64,000 nt of DNA from Afipia felis ATCC 53690 (GCF_000314735.2 NZ_KB375270.1:3726001-3790000), one strand, 5' to 3'. Positions 33,721 to 42,047 are shown, counted from the first letter of the stretch. The notes: a model not told the origin generated them from the letters alone. Translations and numbers: made by a program.

Positions 33721-33987
33721 TTGCAGCCGATGCTGATTGACAGGCTGCTTTTAAATCACGGAATTCAGAAAACTGCCCACCGTGATTTCGGCTTGCTGTT
33801 TGAAACAGTTTCTGGAAATTCGCAGAATGGCGATTCAGCAGCCGAAGCTATAATCATTTCGGCGCTTGAGACATGCCGACCCGTGCCTCTCCCGGGCTAC
33901 TTGCGGTGGTGCGTGGCTGTGCAAGTTGAGATAATCGAACGAATGACCCTCGCTCGATTGGTGCAGCAATACGCTCAGTGTCAGTAG
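33721..33987 (+). CDS. Possible 88-residue protein before a terminator
   Basis: Frame from TTG 33721 or ATG 33730 (MLIDRLLLNHGIQKTAHRDF) to a stop at 33987; it ends RMTLARLVQQYAQCQ. It has neither a clear ribosome-binding site nor a family match. In its favour, a hairpin with nine T on the + strand begins 7 bases after its stop, which implies transcription through it. It could also be the remains of a decayed gene. Confidence 0.3.
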   Translation: MQPMLIDRLLLNHGIQKTAHRDFGLLFETVSGNSQNGDSAAEAIIISALETCRPVPLPGYLRWCVAVQVEIIERMTLARLVQQYAQCQ

Positions 33988-33993
33988 GCCAAC

Positions 33994-34028
33994 AACTCGC
34001 TCCGTCAGCTACGGCGGAGTTTTTTTTT
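33994..34028 (+). terminator. Rho-independent terminator before ndmB-like operon
   Basis: AACTCGCTCCGT-CAGCT-ACGGCGGAGTT with one bulge, followed by a run of nine or so T from 34021. It insulates the ndmB-like operon (start 34335) from upstream transcription. Confidence 0.65.
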
Positions 34029-34334
34029 GAGAAGAGATTGTTCGCTTTCGTTCCCGAGGAGGTGTGAGCGGCAGCAGGCTCTACGCCCATCAGAGATCAA
34101 CCGTTCGCCACCTCGCAGCCAATTCGCTGGAGGTCTAATTAAGCCCGTGTACATATTTGTGATGCGTTTCCTGGGAGGAGCAGTCTGATCTCGTCTCAAA
34201 AATTGTCCGAGGTGCAAATCAGCGTTCAAGCATTTGAACGATCAGTTTAACTGCGACGTCTATGCTTCGGGCCAGCTTCAACGATATTCTGGTGTCATAA
34301 GAATGTTTCTCGTCAATACGAGAAGGAGGAAACC

Positions 34335-35399
34335 ATGTTAAATACGGCTTCGGTAATTCCATTAGAGCAGACCGCAAATTATCTGCGGCACTTCTGGCAT
34401 CCGGTCTGCACCTTGGATGAACTCAAGGCGTCGAACGATGAGGGCGTCGGCCCAATCGGACGTGTCCTTCTCGATGAACCGCTCGTTATTGCCAAATTGG
34501 ACGGAAAGATCGTGGCTATGGGCGATCGGTGCGCGCACCGTTTTGCTAAGCTTTCCGGTGGCAAAGTTATCGAGAATAGTAGGCTTCAATGCCCGTATCA
34601 TGGCTGGCAGTACGGCAGCAGCGGGAAGTGCGCATTTATTCCGGCGGCTCCGAACGACCCTATTCCTCGGAAGGCGATGACCCCGGCTTACGAATGCGAG
34701 GTGAAGTACGACATCGTGTGGGTCCGGCTTGATTCTTCCTGGAATGCCACGAGCATTCCTTATTGTAGCGCATGGGATAATCCGGACTTTAAGAAGGTAA
34801 TAATCGCTGAGCCGTATAATTGGTCGAGCTCTGCGCAACGGCGATGGGAAAATTTCACCGATTTCTCGCATTTCGCTTACGTGCATCCAGGCACGCTCTA
34901 CGATCCCGCTTATTCAGAACCGGCAATCGTTCCGGTCGATCGCGTTGGTGGAGAGCTTCGCTTCTTTATGGAGCCGGGCAAGGACATGCTCGATACGCTT
35001 CCCCCAGATAGCCCACTCGGATCTTGGGATTATCGCGCAACGATGCCGTTTTCGATCAATCTAGATATCCGTCTCTACCGCAACGGATCGCCATTTCTGC
35101 TCTGGACAACATCGTCTCCGACATCGGAAACAACATGTCGCAACTTTATGATCATCGCTCACACCGATGATAAGATGCCAGATAAGGTGCCTCTGGATTT
35201 TCAAAAGCTGGTATTGGCAGAAGATCAGCCGGTCATCGAGACCCAGCCGGGTCCACTGTTTTTGGATGAGATTTCATTGCCTACTGATAAGATATCCAAT
35301 CAATACCGCAAATGGCTTCGCGAACTTTCGGCGGCCGCCGAAGCTGGTGAAGAACCCTTCAAAAAGGCTTTGTTGTCGGACGTGATTGAATCACGATGA
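34335..35399 (+). CDS. ndmB: NdmB-like methylxanthine N3-demethylase (Rieske oxygenase)
   Basis: Rieske oxygenase of 354 residues predicted to remove the N3-methyl group (theobromine to 7-methylxanthine). The Rieske pair is RCAHRFAKLSGG and LQCPYHGWQY; the iron site is RRWENFTDFSHFAYVHPGTL, with FQKLVLAEDQPVIETQ later. LWTTSSPTSETTCRNFMII resembles the equivalent part of Pseudomonas NdmB rather than NdmA as I recall it. Ribosome-binding site GGAGGAAACC before ATG 34335. First gene of an operon of overlapping genes (ATGA into the next). Position specificity is inferred. Confidence 0.83.
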   Translation: MLNTASVIPLEQTANYLRHFWHPVCTLDELKASNDEGVGPIGRVLLDEPLVIAKLDGKIVAMGDRCAHRFAKLSGGKVIENSRLQCPYHGWQYGSSGKCAFIPAAPNDPIPRKAMTPAYECEVKYDIVWVRLDSSWNATSIPYCSAWDNPDFKKVIIAEPYNWSSSAQRRWENFTDFSHFAYVHPGTLYDPAYSEPAIVPVDRVGGELRFFMEPGKDMLDTLPPDSPLGSWDYRATMPFSINLDIRLYRNGSPFLLWTTSSPTSETTCRNFMIIAHTDDKMPDKVPLDFQKLVLAEDQPVIETQPGPLFLDEISLPTDKISNQYRKWLRELSAAAEAGEEPFKKALLSDVIESR

Positions 35400-36235
35400 C
35401 GGAGATCGATGCTAAGGACGATAAGGCAGTTTGGAACGAGTGGTATCCCTTAGGCTCTCCGATCGACTTGCGTCGAACGAATAGAACTAAAACGTGGCTG
35501 CTCGATCGTGAAATTGACCTTACCATCCATAAGACTTGGATAGCGGCCGCGTGTGGTTCGCGGCCGCTCCCCGTCACAGAGCGCCTAGGATACGTGTGGA
35601 CGACGCTAGGCGAGCCTCAGCGCGGTCCGCAATCGGTGACCGAGTACTATGAGGTCGACCGTATGGCGATGAACATTTGGTCGACACCGATCAAATGTTC
35701 TGGACTTCGCATCGTCGATAATGTCATCGACAATGCTCACTTCCCTTTTGTTCATCCAAATATATTGGGCGATGAAAATCATCTAGAACTAGCCGAGTAT
35801 ACTAACACCGTTGATGAAAATGGGGAGCTTTGGTCGCGCAGCCATCGCGCATGGCTGCCGTTAATCGATGGTGTGGCAGAGTATACCTATCGAATTGCTT
35901 CCCCATATACAGTTCTGCTTCTGATTCATCGTCTGGATGACAATGGTCGAAAGAGATTTGATTATCTCGGCGTTTTTGCTCAACCGGTTACGCAAGATAG
36001 TTTTATCGCACATAAAATGTTGGCGTTTGTCCGAGAGCCTTGGATGAATGAGCGGCAGGTGCGTGTGGATCAGCAGTGCATATCGGTGCAGGATAAGTAT
36101 GTCCTCGAAAGGCATAGCATCAAGCGCCTTCCGCTCGATGGAGAGTTGGAGAGTTCGGTCGGCGTAGATTCAGCATCTCTAGCCTATCGCGCGTGGCTCC
36201 GTGACAAAGACGTCAGGTACGGAGCGCTTCGATGA
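35396..36235 (+). CDS. NdmC-like oxygenase subunit lacking Rieske domain (set 1)
   Basis: Protein of 279 residues, the catalytic half of a Rieske oxygenase. The mononuclear iron site is VDNVIDNAHFPFVHPNILGD (Asp, His, His). No CxH...CxxH Rieske pair exists at the N-terminus, as in Pseudomonas NdmC (281 residues), which must borrow the Rieske cluster of NdmD. SVQDKYVLERHSIKRLPLDG is the family's C-terminal acid-containing segment. Starts by ATGA overlap with ndmB and ends by ATGA overlap with a separate Rieske gene. Predicted N7-demethylation of 7-methylxanthine. Partner is probably the Rieske subunit at 36232 or 39828. Confidence 0.78.
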   Translation: MTEIDAKDDKAVWNEWYPLGSPIDLRRTNRTKTWLLDREIDLTIHKTWIAAACGSRPLPVTERLGYVWTTLGEPQRGPQSVTEYYEVDRMAMNIWSTPIKCSGLRIVDNVIDNAHFPFVHPNILGDENHLELAEYTNTVDENGELWSRSHRAWLPLIDGVAEYTYRIASPYTVLLLIHRLDDNGRKRFDYLGVFAQPVTQDSFIAHKMLAFVREPWMNERQVRVDQQCISVQDKYVLERHSIKRLPLDGELESSVGVDSASLAYRAWLRDKDVRYGALR

Positions 36236-36846
36236 TCGAGACGAATTTGGAGGGGTGGTACCCGGTCGCGTTGGAGCGCGATATCGTTCCTTTACGTTTA
36301 GCCAGATCTAAAATTGGAAATAAGCCGCTTGTCCTTTGGCGAGACGATGAGGATCAAATTCACGTCTGGATTGATCGTTGTCCTCATCGATCAGTTCGAT
36401 TGAGCGCGGGTAGAAATTTCGGAGCGTATCTTGAAGGCGTTTATCACGGATGGCGCTTCGGAAAGGATGGGCGCGTTATGGCGGTGCCAGCCGAAGGATA
36501 TTCGGCAAAGCCGGACATTTGCGTGGAAGTCGTGGCTGTCTCCGTCCAAAACGGATTGGTGTTAGCAAATCCATCCAAGCAGAAAGCATTGGACGCGCCG
36601 AAGGTGGATGTCAAAAAAAATGAGATTCTTATCCGCCCTATGCCTATCGGAGCAAAGCAAGACATCGTCTGTGGTTCTCTCTCGAACTGGCAAGGCCTCA
36701 GATCTATCGTGACGCCGACCGGCGAGGAGAGCTGCTGGGTATATGGCTTAATGACTCCGAATTCAAAGGAGCCGGCATCAAATGGACTGCGTCGTATCAA
36801 CGGACGCCTGAACGATCTACGCAAGTCCTTGGAGTCAAGTTCGTGA
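36232..36846 (+). CDS. Stand-alone Rieske-domain protein, Cys ligand replaced by Gly
   Basis: Protein of 204 residues corresponding to the N-terminal Rieske domain that is fused to the NdmD reductase in Pseudomonas. The first pair is DRCPHRSVRLSAG (Cys50, His52). The second pair should be C-x-x-H but reads EGVYHGW: His72 is kept, Cys69 is Gly69. The spacing (19 residues between Cys positions) is the same as in the intact Rieske proteins here, so only the ligand is changed: GGC for the expected TGC is a single-base difference. Coupled by overlaps to the NdmC-like gene (ATGA) and the GST gene (GTGA). It may be inactive, bind an altered cluster, or be structural. Confidence 0.8.
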   Translation: MIETNLEGWYPVALERDIVPLRLARSKIGNKPLVLWRDDEDQIHVWIDRCPHRSVRLSAGRNFGAYLEGVYHGWRFGKDGRVMAVPAEGYSAKPDICVEVVAVSVQNGLVLANPSKQKALDAPKVDVKKNEILIRPMPIGAKQDIVCGSLSNWQGLRSIVTPTGEESCWVYGLMTPNSKEPASNGLRRINGRLNDLRKSLESSS

Positions 36847-37499
36847 TTACACTTTACGATTATGCGCTGTCAGGAAATTGCTTCAAGGTCCGCTATTTAC
36901 TTAAGGCACTCCAATTGGAGTTCACCAAGCAGCCTGTAGATTTCTATCCAGGGTTCGAGCACCGTTCTGACAAATTTCTCAAGCTTAATCCGCTCGGGCA
37001 GCTTCCTGTGTTGGACGATAACGGGGTCATCATCAGAGATGCCCAAGCCATTCTCGTCCATCTGGCGGCGCAATATGATCCCTCATTCCGGTGGTACCCG
37101 CTCAATCGACCCGGCATGCTCGGTCAGATCCAGATATGGCTTGCGTTTGCAGACTCGTTGACATCGACGATCTCTGCTGCGCGTCTACACGATGCAATGT
37201 TTTTTAATTTGGACGCGGTCGCGGCTCGATGCGGTGCCGATCGATTGCTTCGAGTATTAGACGAGCACCTTTGGTTTAATGAGCAATCCGGGCACAGATG
37301 GTTATGCGATGGAGCGGATCCGACCATTGCTGACGTCGCTTGTTTTCCTTACGTGGCGCTGAGCGAGGAAGGTGGAGTTTCGCTCGAGGAGTTTCCAGCC
37401 ATCGTGCGGTGGTGCGATCGGTTCATGTCTTTGGACGATTTTGAACCGATGGCCGGGATGATCCCACTGCCATTGCCAAAGAGCTCGAGGAAATCATAA
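36843..37499 (+). CDS. GST-like NdmE homologue (set 1), GTG start
   Basis: Glutathione S-transferase-like protein of 218 residues: thioredoxin-fold N-terminus ITLYDYALSGNCFKVRYLLK, PVLDDNGVIIRDAQAILVHL (glutathione-binding signature region) and an all-helical C-terminal half with GADPTIADVACFPYVALSEE. In Pseudomonas, NdmE is a GST-like protein that bridges NdmC and NdmD and is required for N7-demethylation. Its place right after the Rieske gene supports that role. The start GTG at 36843 overlaps the previous stop (GTGA). Downstream reductase follows after 2 bases. Confidence 0.8.
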   Translation: MITLYDYALSGNCFKVRYLLKALQLEFTKQPVDFYPGFEHRSDKFLKLNPLGQLPVLDDNGVIIRDAQAILVHLAAQYDPSFRWYPLNRPGMLGQIQIWLAFADSLTSTISAARLHDAMFFNLDAVAARCGADRLLRVLDEHLWFNEQSGHRWLCDGADPTIADVACFPYVALSEEGGVSLEEFPAIVRWCDRFMSLDDFEPMAGMIPLPLPKSSRKS

Positions 37500-37501
37500 C
37501 A

Positions 37502-38443
37502 ATGCGATTGCGGGTCGAGAATATTCGGGAAGAAACGTCCGAAGTTAAATCGTTTAGGTTAGCACCTACGTCATCTGATGCCTTGCCGATCTTCGAGCCG
37601 GGATCGCACATTAGTATACATTTGGCAGGCAACATAATCCGCCAATATTCGATCACGAACGGTCCGGATCATGTGGATCATTATGCGATCGCCGTAAAGA
37701 GAGAGCCTGCCTCCCGCGGTGGTTCCATCGCGATGCATGCGCTCAAGTTGGGGGACGAGGTCACGGTTGATCCGCCTCGAAATAATTTTCCGATGTCGCA
37801 AAGTGACGGGAAGTGCATTTTTTTGGGAGGCGGAATCGGGATTACGCCATTGCTTTCGATGGCGCGGCATCTCTCTAAGTTGAATCGGAACTTTGAGCTC
37901 CATCTCTTCGCGAGGTCGTCGGATTTAGTGCCTTTCAAGAATGAGCTTGAAAGTCAGCTAGAGGCTACGCTCCATCTGGGTTTAGTTCCGCCAAAACTGA
38001 ATGAAACCATTGCCAATTTGCTGTCAAATCGGGATGCGAATACCCAAGTTTATATTTGTGGACCTGGGCCGTTTATGGAGCTCTCGCGCCAGAGCGCGGA
38101 AGACGCTGGGTGGGAAGATTCAAGAATTCATCTTGAATATTTTTCTGTGGCCACTGACGAGTCGCTGACATCCGGAGACTCTTTCGATGTTGAGTTGCGA
38201 CGGTCTGGAGTTACCCTCCACGTGAATTCGGATCAGACCATCACCGAAGTCATGCAAGGCGCCGGTCTAGAAATTCCAACCTCCTGCGAACAAGGTGTGT
38301 GCGGAACATGCGTGACGCGCGTTCTAGAGGGAAGAGTGGACCACCGGGATCATTACTTTAGCGAGGCTGAGCGCCGATCGGGAGAATTTATGACCCCCTG
38401 CGTCTCGCGTGCGCTCGGAAAGAAGATCGTCCTCGATATCTAA
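37502..38443 (+). CDS. Ferredoxin-type oxidoreductase for N-demethylases (NdmD C-terminal part)
   Basis: VanB/phthalate-dioxygenase-reductase-like protein of 313 residues: flavin domain (GSHISIHLAGNIIRQYSITN), NAD domain (CIFLGGGIGITPLLSMARHL; YICGPGPFMELSRQSAED), and a C-terminal plant-type [2Fe-2S] domain, SCEQGVCGTCVTRVLEGRVD with a final Cys (MTPCVSRA). It shuttles electrons from NAD(P)H to Rieske subunits. Pseudomonas NdmD carries an extra N-terminal Rieske domain; here that part is a separate gene. No second reductase is present, so it probably serves all the oxygenases in the island. Confidence 0.88.
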   Translation: MRLRVENIREETSEVKSFRLAPTSSDALPIFEPGSHISIHLAGNIIRQYSITNGPDHVDHYAIAVKREPASRGGSIAMHALKLGDEVTVDPPRNNFPMSQSDGKCIFLGGGIGITPLLSMARHLSKLNRNFELHLFARSSDLVPFKNELESQLEATLHLGLVPPKLNETIANLLSNRDANTQVYICGPGPFMELSRQSAEDAGWEDSRIHLEYFSVATDESLTSGDSFDVELRRSGVTLHVNSDQTITEVMQGAGLEIPTSCEQGVCGTCVTRVLEGRVDHRDHYFSEAERRSGEFMTPCVSRALGKKIVLDI

Positions 38444-38453
38444 GAGAGACGGG

Positions 38454-38693
38454 ATGCAAAACGTCATAAATCGCGTATGTATCGCAGGGGAAGTTAAAAA
38501 CGCAGACTTCGAGGCCTTCCTTGAGTTCTACGTAAAGAGGCTGGATCTGCGTAGGGTCGCAATCGCCTCTCGCGAGGACTGCATCGAAATTGATCTGCAA
38601 GGTCCGCCAGAGCTCGTCGATATGCTCATGATTGCATGCTGGCTTGGCCCACCGCGTGCGGCAGTTTCCGATGTTTCGCTCTTGCAGTTTTAA
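38454..38693 (+). CDS. Degenerate acylphosphatase-like small protein
   Basis: A 79-residue protein starting MQNVINRVCIAGEVKNADF. It ends with LQGPPELVDMLMIACWLGPP and RAAVSDVSLLQF, the typical C-terminal half of acylphosphatase (GP..V..ML..C..GPPRA.V..V). The catalytic loop G-x-V-Q-G-V-x-[FY]-R is replaced by GEVKNADFEAF, losing the phosphate-binding Arg, so acylphosphatase activity is unlikely. It lies 10 bases after the reductase stop in the same operon and overlaps the end of the convergent LysR gene. Its role in N-demethylation is unknown; a scaffold or flavin/sulfur-cluster accessory is conceivable. Confidence 0.6.
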   Translation: MQNVINRVCIAGEVKNADFEAFLEFYVKRLDLRRVAIASREDCIEIDLQGPPELVDMLMIACWLGPPRAAVSDVSLLQF

Positions 38694-39715
38694 GTAGACT
38701 CGACGGCTTTCTTTCGAGATATGGCTTTCTTTCGAGATTTACCATTTGTGCGGCGTCGCTTGGCTTGCTTGGTACTAGGTTCGATCTGATTAATTAGAGA
38801 GTATCCCGGATATCGAATAAAAGACTGAAATTCCGTTCGCATTTGTTTGACGAGATTCATAACTCTTGGGTTACGGTATCTGTGCGCAGGATAAAGAGTG
38901 TAGATCGCTGACTCTTGCGAGCGCCATTCAGGAAGAACGGGGACGAGAGCTCCTTGTTCGACTTCGTAGTGAACGAAGAAGTCGGGCAAATATCCGATTG
39001 CTGCGCCTTGCACGGCGAAATATTTGGCCATCCAGTACTCATTGACTGTGAATCGTGGATGGCATTTCACGTTGATATTCTCGCTCCCCTTCGACAATTG
39101 CCACTCCTCCGGAATTCCGTTGCGGAGATAAATAGCCCCGTTGAGTTTGGCTATGTCTTCGGCTGTCCGGGGCATTCCGAATTCGCGAATAAATGCAGGG
39201 TTTGCGTATAAGCCGTAGAATATTTCGCCCATCTTCCGGCGTATTAGGCTCGAAGGTGGCGCTTCACCCACATAGATCATGCAATCAAAATCCAGTTGAC
39301 CACTCGCGAGCCGATCGGGCGAATAGACTTGGGTGTCGAAGTCAAGCTGTGGATTCAGAGTAGCGATGTAGTATGCGGCAGCGCCGATAATCGATGTGCC
39401 GAACTCAGCACTAGATGCGATACGAACTTTGCCGCCAACTGTTGAGTGGGCGCGTTGTGCGGCGTTTGCGGCGTTCTCGCAGCTCTCAAAGATCTTTCCA
39501 CAATGAGCAAAAAATTCACGGCCGGCGTCGGTTAGCTCCAGTCCTTTTGCTTTGCGTGTAAAAAGTTCGACATTGAGTGCATCTTCCAATCGTCTGAGAT
39601 GATGGCTCAATGTTGCTTTAGGCACATTGAACATGTTGGAGGCGCGGCTCATGCCGCCAGCCTGGGCGATGCGCATGAAGGAATTCACGTCATCGAGATC
39701 GTACGGATAGCCCAT
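38690..39715 (-). CDS. LysR regulator with basic C-terminal tail
   Basis: LTTR of 341 residues: helix-turn-helix around FMRIAQAGGMSRASNMFNVP and KATLSHHLRRLEDALNVELF, LTDAGREFFAHCG hinge, then a substrate-binding domain (VRIASSAEFGTSIIGAAAYY). The last 28 or so residues (about 314-341) are Lys/Arg-rich (SRKKAISRKKAVEST at the end), unlike ordinary LTTRs. This tail includes an 18-base DNA tandem repeat (38706-38741). It is convergent with the acylphosphatase-like gene and divergent from the second Rieske set; it probably regulates one or both operons in response to a methylxanthine. Confidence 0.85.
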   Translation of the reverse strand: MGYPYDLDDVNSFMRIAQAGGMSRASNMFNVPKATLSHHLRRLEDALNVELFTRKAKGLELTDAGREFFAHCGKIFESCENAANAAQRAHSTVGGKVRIASSAEFGTSIIGAAAYYIATLNPQLDFDTQVYSPDRLASGQLDFDCMIYVGEAPPSSLIRRKMGEIFYGLYANPAFIREFGMPRTAEDIAKLNGAIYLRNGIPEEWQLSKGSENINVKCHPRFTVNEYWMAKYFAVQGAAIGYLPDFFVHYEVEQGALVPVLPEWRSQESAIYTLYPAHRYRNPRVMNLVKQMRTEFQSFIRYPGYSLINQIEPSTKQAKRRRTNGKSRKKAISRKKAVEST

Positions 39716-39775
39716 GTTCCCAGCCCGTCTAATTTTTTGAACGCAGTGTCTTCAAACCCTGCCTTTCTTAGAAGC

Positions 39776-39789
39776 CTATCGTTCGATAG
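39776..39789. promoter_or_regulatory. Palindrome between LysR gene and second Rieske set
   Basis: CTATCG-TT-CGATAG is a perfect inverted repeat with 6-base arms in the 112-base divergent gap (39716-39827), close to the start of the Rieske gene. Likely operator for the adjacent LysR regulator; position is the only evidence. Confidence 0.45.
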
Positions 39790-39827
39790 CTTTTTTTACA
39801 ACAATACTAAACTGACGTTGGGTGGAA

Positions 39828-40541
39828 ATGCTGGACACTGGAGAAGTCGCCGTTTGGACGGCGGTAGGGACGTCTGATGGCCTGTTGGACAGAAAAGTTC
39901 AGCGAGCTCAAATCAAGGCAACCGACCTCGCGGTTTGGCGCGGCGAGGATGGCGGAGTCAGAGCTTGGAGCAATCGGTGTCCGCATCGAGGCATGCGTCT
40001 GTCTTACGGTTTCGTTCGAGGTAATAGACTTACTTGCCTTTACCACGGCTGGACCTACGACGGCACCGGTGGCTGCGCGCTAATCCCAGCGCATATGAAG
40101 CTCACACCACCGAAGACAATCACTGTCGCCATGTATAGAGCTGCTGAAGCTGGTGGTTTGATTTGGGTCGCGTCCTCCAAAACAGAGGGAGAGCCTAATT
40201 TTAGCGGTTCGTGGCGCGCAATCCGCTCCATCCATATCGGAGCGCAGGCGTCTGCGGTCGAGAGTGCAATCGAGGCATCGCCCTTAGAATCTGGCCACCT
40301 CGTTAGGGCATCATCACCACGTGCGTACATACATGAACTGAAGGATGGGGGGCGCGTAATTTGTGCTCTTCAAGAGATCAACGACCATCAAACGATGATG
40401 CATGTCGCCGTTGAAGGTAGCGAAAGCCTCGATCGAAACCAGCGCATCGACGCATGGACCCGGAGAATCCGACGTGCAGCGGAGAAACTAATCGCTGCAG
40501 CGAAGTCTAATCGTCCGGTCCTGGAAGGAGCAAAAGTATGA
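39828..40541 (+). CDS. Stand-alone Rieske protein (set 2), all ligands present
   Basis: Protein of about 237 residues with a complete Rieske motif: NRCPHRGMRLSYG (Cys51, His53 from ATG 39828) and LTCLYHGWTYDG (Cys70, His73). It parallels the N-terminal Rieske part of Pseudomonas NdmD and the defective copy at 36232. The C-terminal part is helical (RIDAWTRRIRRAAEKLIAAA). GTG at 39822 is an alternative start; no strong ribosome-binding site decides. It overlaps the next gene by ATGA. Expected function: carry electrons from the reductase to an NdmC-type iron site. Confidence 0.82.
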   Translation: MLDTGEVAVWTAVGTSDGLLDRKVQRAQIKATDLAVWRGEDGGVRAWSNRCPHRGMRLSYGFVRGNRLTCLYHGWTYDGTGGCALIPAHMKLTPPKTITVAMYRAAEAGGLIWVASSKTEGEPNFSGSWRAIRSIHIGAQASAVESAIEASPLESGHLVRASSPRAYIHELKDGGRVICALQEINDHQTMMHVAVEGSESLDRNQRIDAWTRRIRRAAEKLIAAAKSNRPVLEGAKV

Positions 40542-41410
40542 CAATTGATAGCTTCACAAAGGCTCATTGGTACGCGGTAGGGCGGCCCGAAGACGTAGCT
40601 GAGGGTGCCACACGAAAAACAAGGCTTTTAGGAACCGACATTGAGATTAGTCGATGCGGCTCGGAATTGGACGCGCGCAAGATTGAGAATGGCAACTTCA
40701 AGAAAATACCGCTCCAGGTTCGTTATGGCCATTTGTGGACGACGATGTCTGATGATCCAAAGCCGCTATTTGAAATGCCAGAGTTTGACGAAGATGGGCG
40801 CCGTCTGGTCACCGCGGGCGCCATTTCAGTGCGTTGTTCGGCGCCGCGCGCCGTTGAGAACTTCTTGGATATGGCGCATTTCCCGTTTGTTCACACGGGA
40901 ATTCTCGGAGACGAAGCTCATTCCGAGGTCGCAGACTACAATGTCGAGATGCGTTCCGACGTCGATGAAGTATGGGCAACCAAGTGCGAGATGTACCAGC
41001 CGCAGGCGGCGGCGTCGGCCGCCGGTGGGCAGATAACCCGGTATATGTATCGCGTCCCTCACCCTACGGTTTCGATTCTGTACAAGACGTGTCCGATCCG
41101 TCCCGAGGGTGTTTGGGACTTGGTTGGTTTGTTCATACAGCCGCGTGAAGAAGACTTATGTGACGTTCATTCGTTCGTTCTCGTTTTCGATGAGGACAAC
41201 ACGGATGTGGGCCTGCTGCATTTCCAGCAGACCATCTTCATCCAGGACCGAATGATTCTAGAAAATCAAGTGCCCCGTACGTTGCCGCTCGACCCGCGGT
41301 CGGAACTGCCGACTCGCGCTGACGCCTCATCCATTGCATTCCGACGTTGGCTTAAGGCCAAAGGTGTCAAATACGGAGTGAACGAATCCCAGCCAAGTCC
41401 GGTGCACTGA
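40538..41410 (+). CDS. NdmC-like oxygenase subunit lacking Rieske domain (set 2)
   Basis: Protein of 290 residues with no Rieske pair but the iron site AVENFLDMAHFPFVHTGILG (Asp, His, His) and a downstream IFIQDRMILENQVPR segment. Divergent from the set 1 protein at 35396, so the two sets are old paralogues and may prefer different N7-methylated substrates. Its neighbours, the Rieske protein before and GST after, are the same as in set 1. There is no second reductase, so it must share the one at 37502. Activity on N7-methyl groups is inferred. Confidence 0.77.
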   Translation: MTIDSFTKAHWYAVGRPEDVAEGATRKTRLLGTDIEISRCGSELDARKIENGNFKKIPLQVRYGHLWTTMSDDPKPLFEMPEFDEDGRRLVTAGAISVRCSAPRAVENFLDMAHFPFVHTGILGDEAHSEVADYNVEMRSDVDEVWATKCEMYQPQAAASAAGGQITRYMYRVPHPTVSILYKTCPIRPEGVWDLVGLFIQPREEDLCDVHSFVLVFDEDNTDVGLLHFQQTIFIQDRMILENQVPRTLPLDPRSELPTRADASSIAFRRWLKAKGVKYGVNESQPSPVH

Positions 41411-41411
41411 T

Positions 41412-42038
41412 ATGAAGCTCTACGACTACGTCCTGTCCGGAAATTGCTACAAAGTTAGGCTTCTGGCGTCTTTATTGGGACTGCAATACGAAACCGTTCC
41501 CATCGACTTCTATCCTGGCCGTCAGCATAAGGAAGAGTGGTTCCTTGAATTGAATCCGCTCGGACAGCTTCCGATCATAAAAGATAACGGCATCATCGTA
41601 CGAGATGCGCAGGCGATATTGCTGTATGTCGCCAATTGCTATGACGCCGACAAAAAATGGTGGCCCTCTACTGATGCGAAGCAACTTGGGCAGGTAGCTC
41701 AGTGGTTGGCTTTCGCCGATCAGATTACCAGTACCGCATCCGCTGCCAGGCTCCATGACATGCTAGGCTATCCGGTCGATGTGGAAACGGCGCGCCGCGA
41801 TGCGCATCAGATATTCACAGTGCTTGAAGATCATCTCGTAGAGCGAGAGCTTGAGAAAGGTGAATGGATTGTTGGATCAAATCCGACAATCGCCGATATC
41901 GCATGCTTCCCCTACACGGCGCTCGCTGGCGATGGTGGAATCGACACGTCGATCTATCCGGCAATGCTGCGGTGGCATCGACGAGTTATGTCACTGCCGG
42001 GATTCATTGATATGCCCGGCATCAACAGCATCCAATAG
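41412..42038 (+). CDS. GST-like NdmE homologue (set 2)
   Basis: Protein of 208 residues, paralogue of the GST at 36843: KLYDYVLSGNCYKVRLLASL, NPLGQLPIIKDNGIIVRDAQ, and IVGSNPTIADIACFPYTALA. The high similarity of N-terminal 60 residues to set 1 (LYDY.LSGNC.KVR) contrasts with the weaker similarity of the NdmC-like proteins. Starts 1 base after the oxygenase stop. Role: predicted bridge between Rieske and catalytic subunits. Confidence 0.8.
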   Translation: MKLYDYVLSGNCYKVRLLASLLGLQYETVPIDFYPGRQHKEEWFLELNPLGQLPIIKDNGIIVRDAQAILLYVANCYDADKKWWPSTDAKQLGQVAQWLAFADQITSTASAARLHDMLGYPVDVETARRDAHQIFTVLEDHLVERELEKGEWIVGSNPTIADIACFPYTALAGDGGIDTSIYPAMLRWHRRVMSLPGFIDMPGINSIQ

Positions 42039-42047
42039 GTGGCATGA

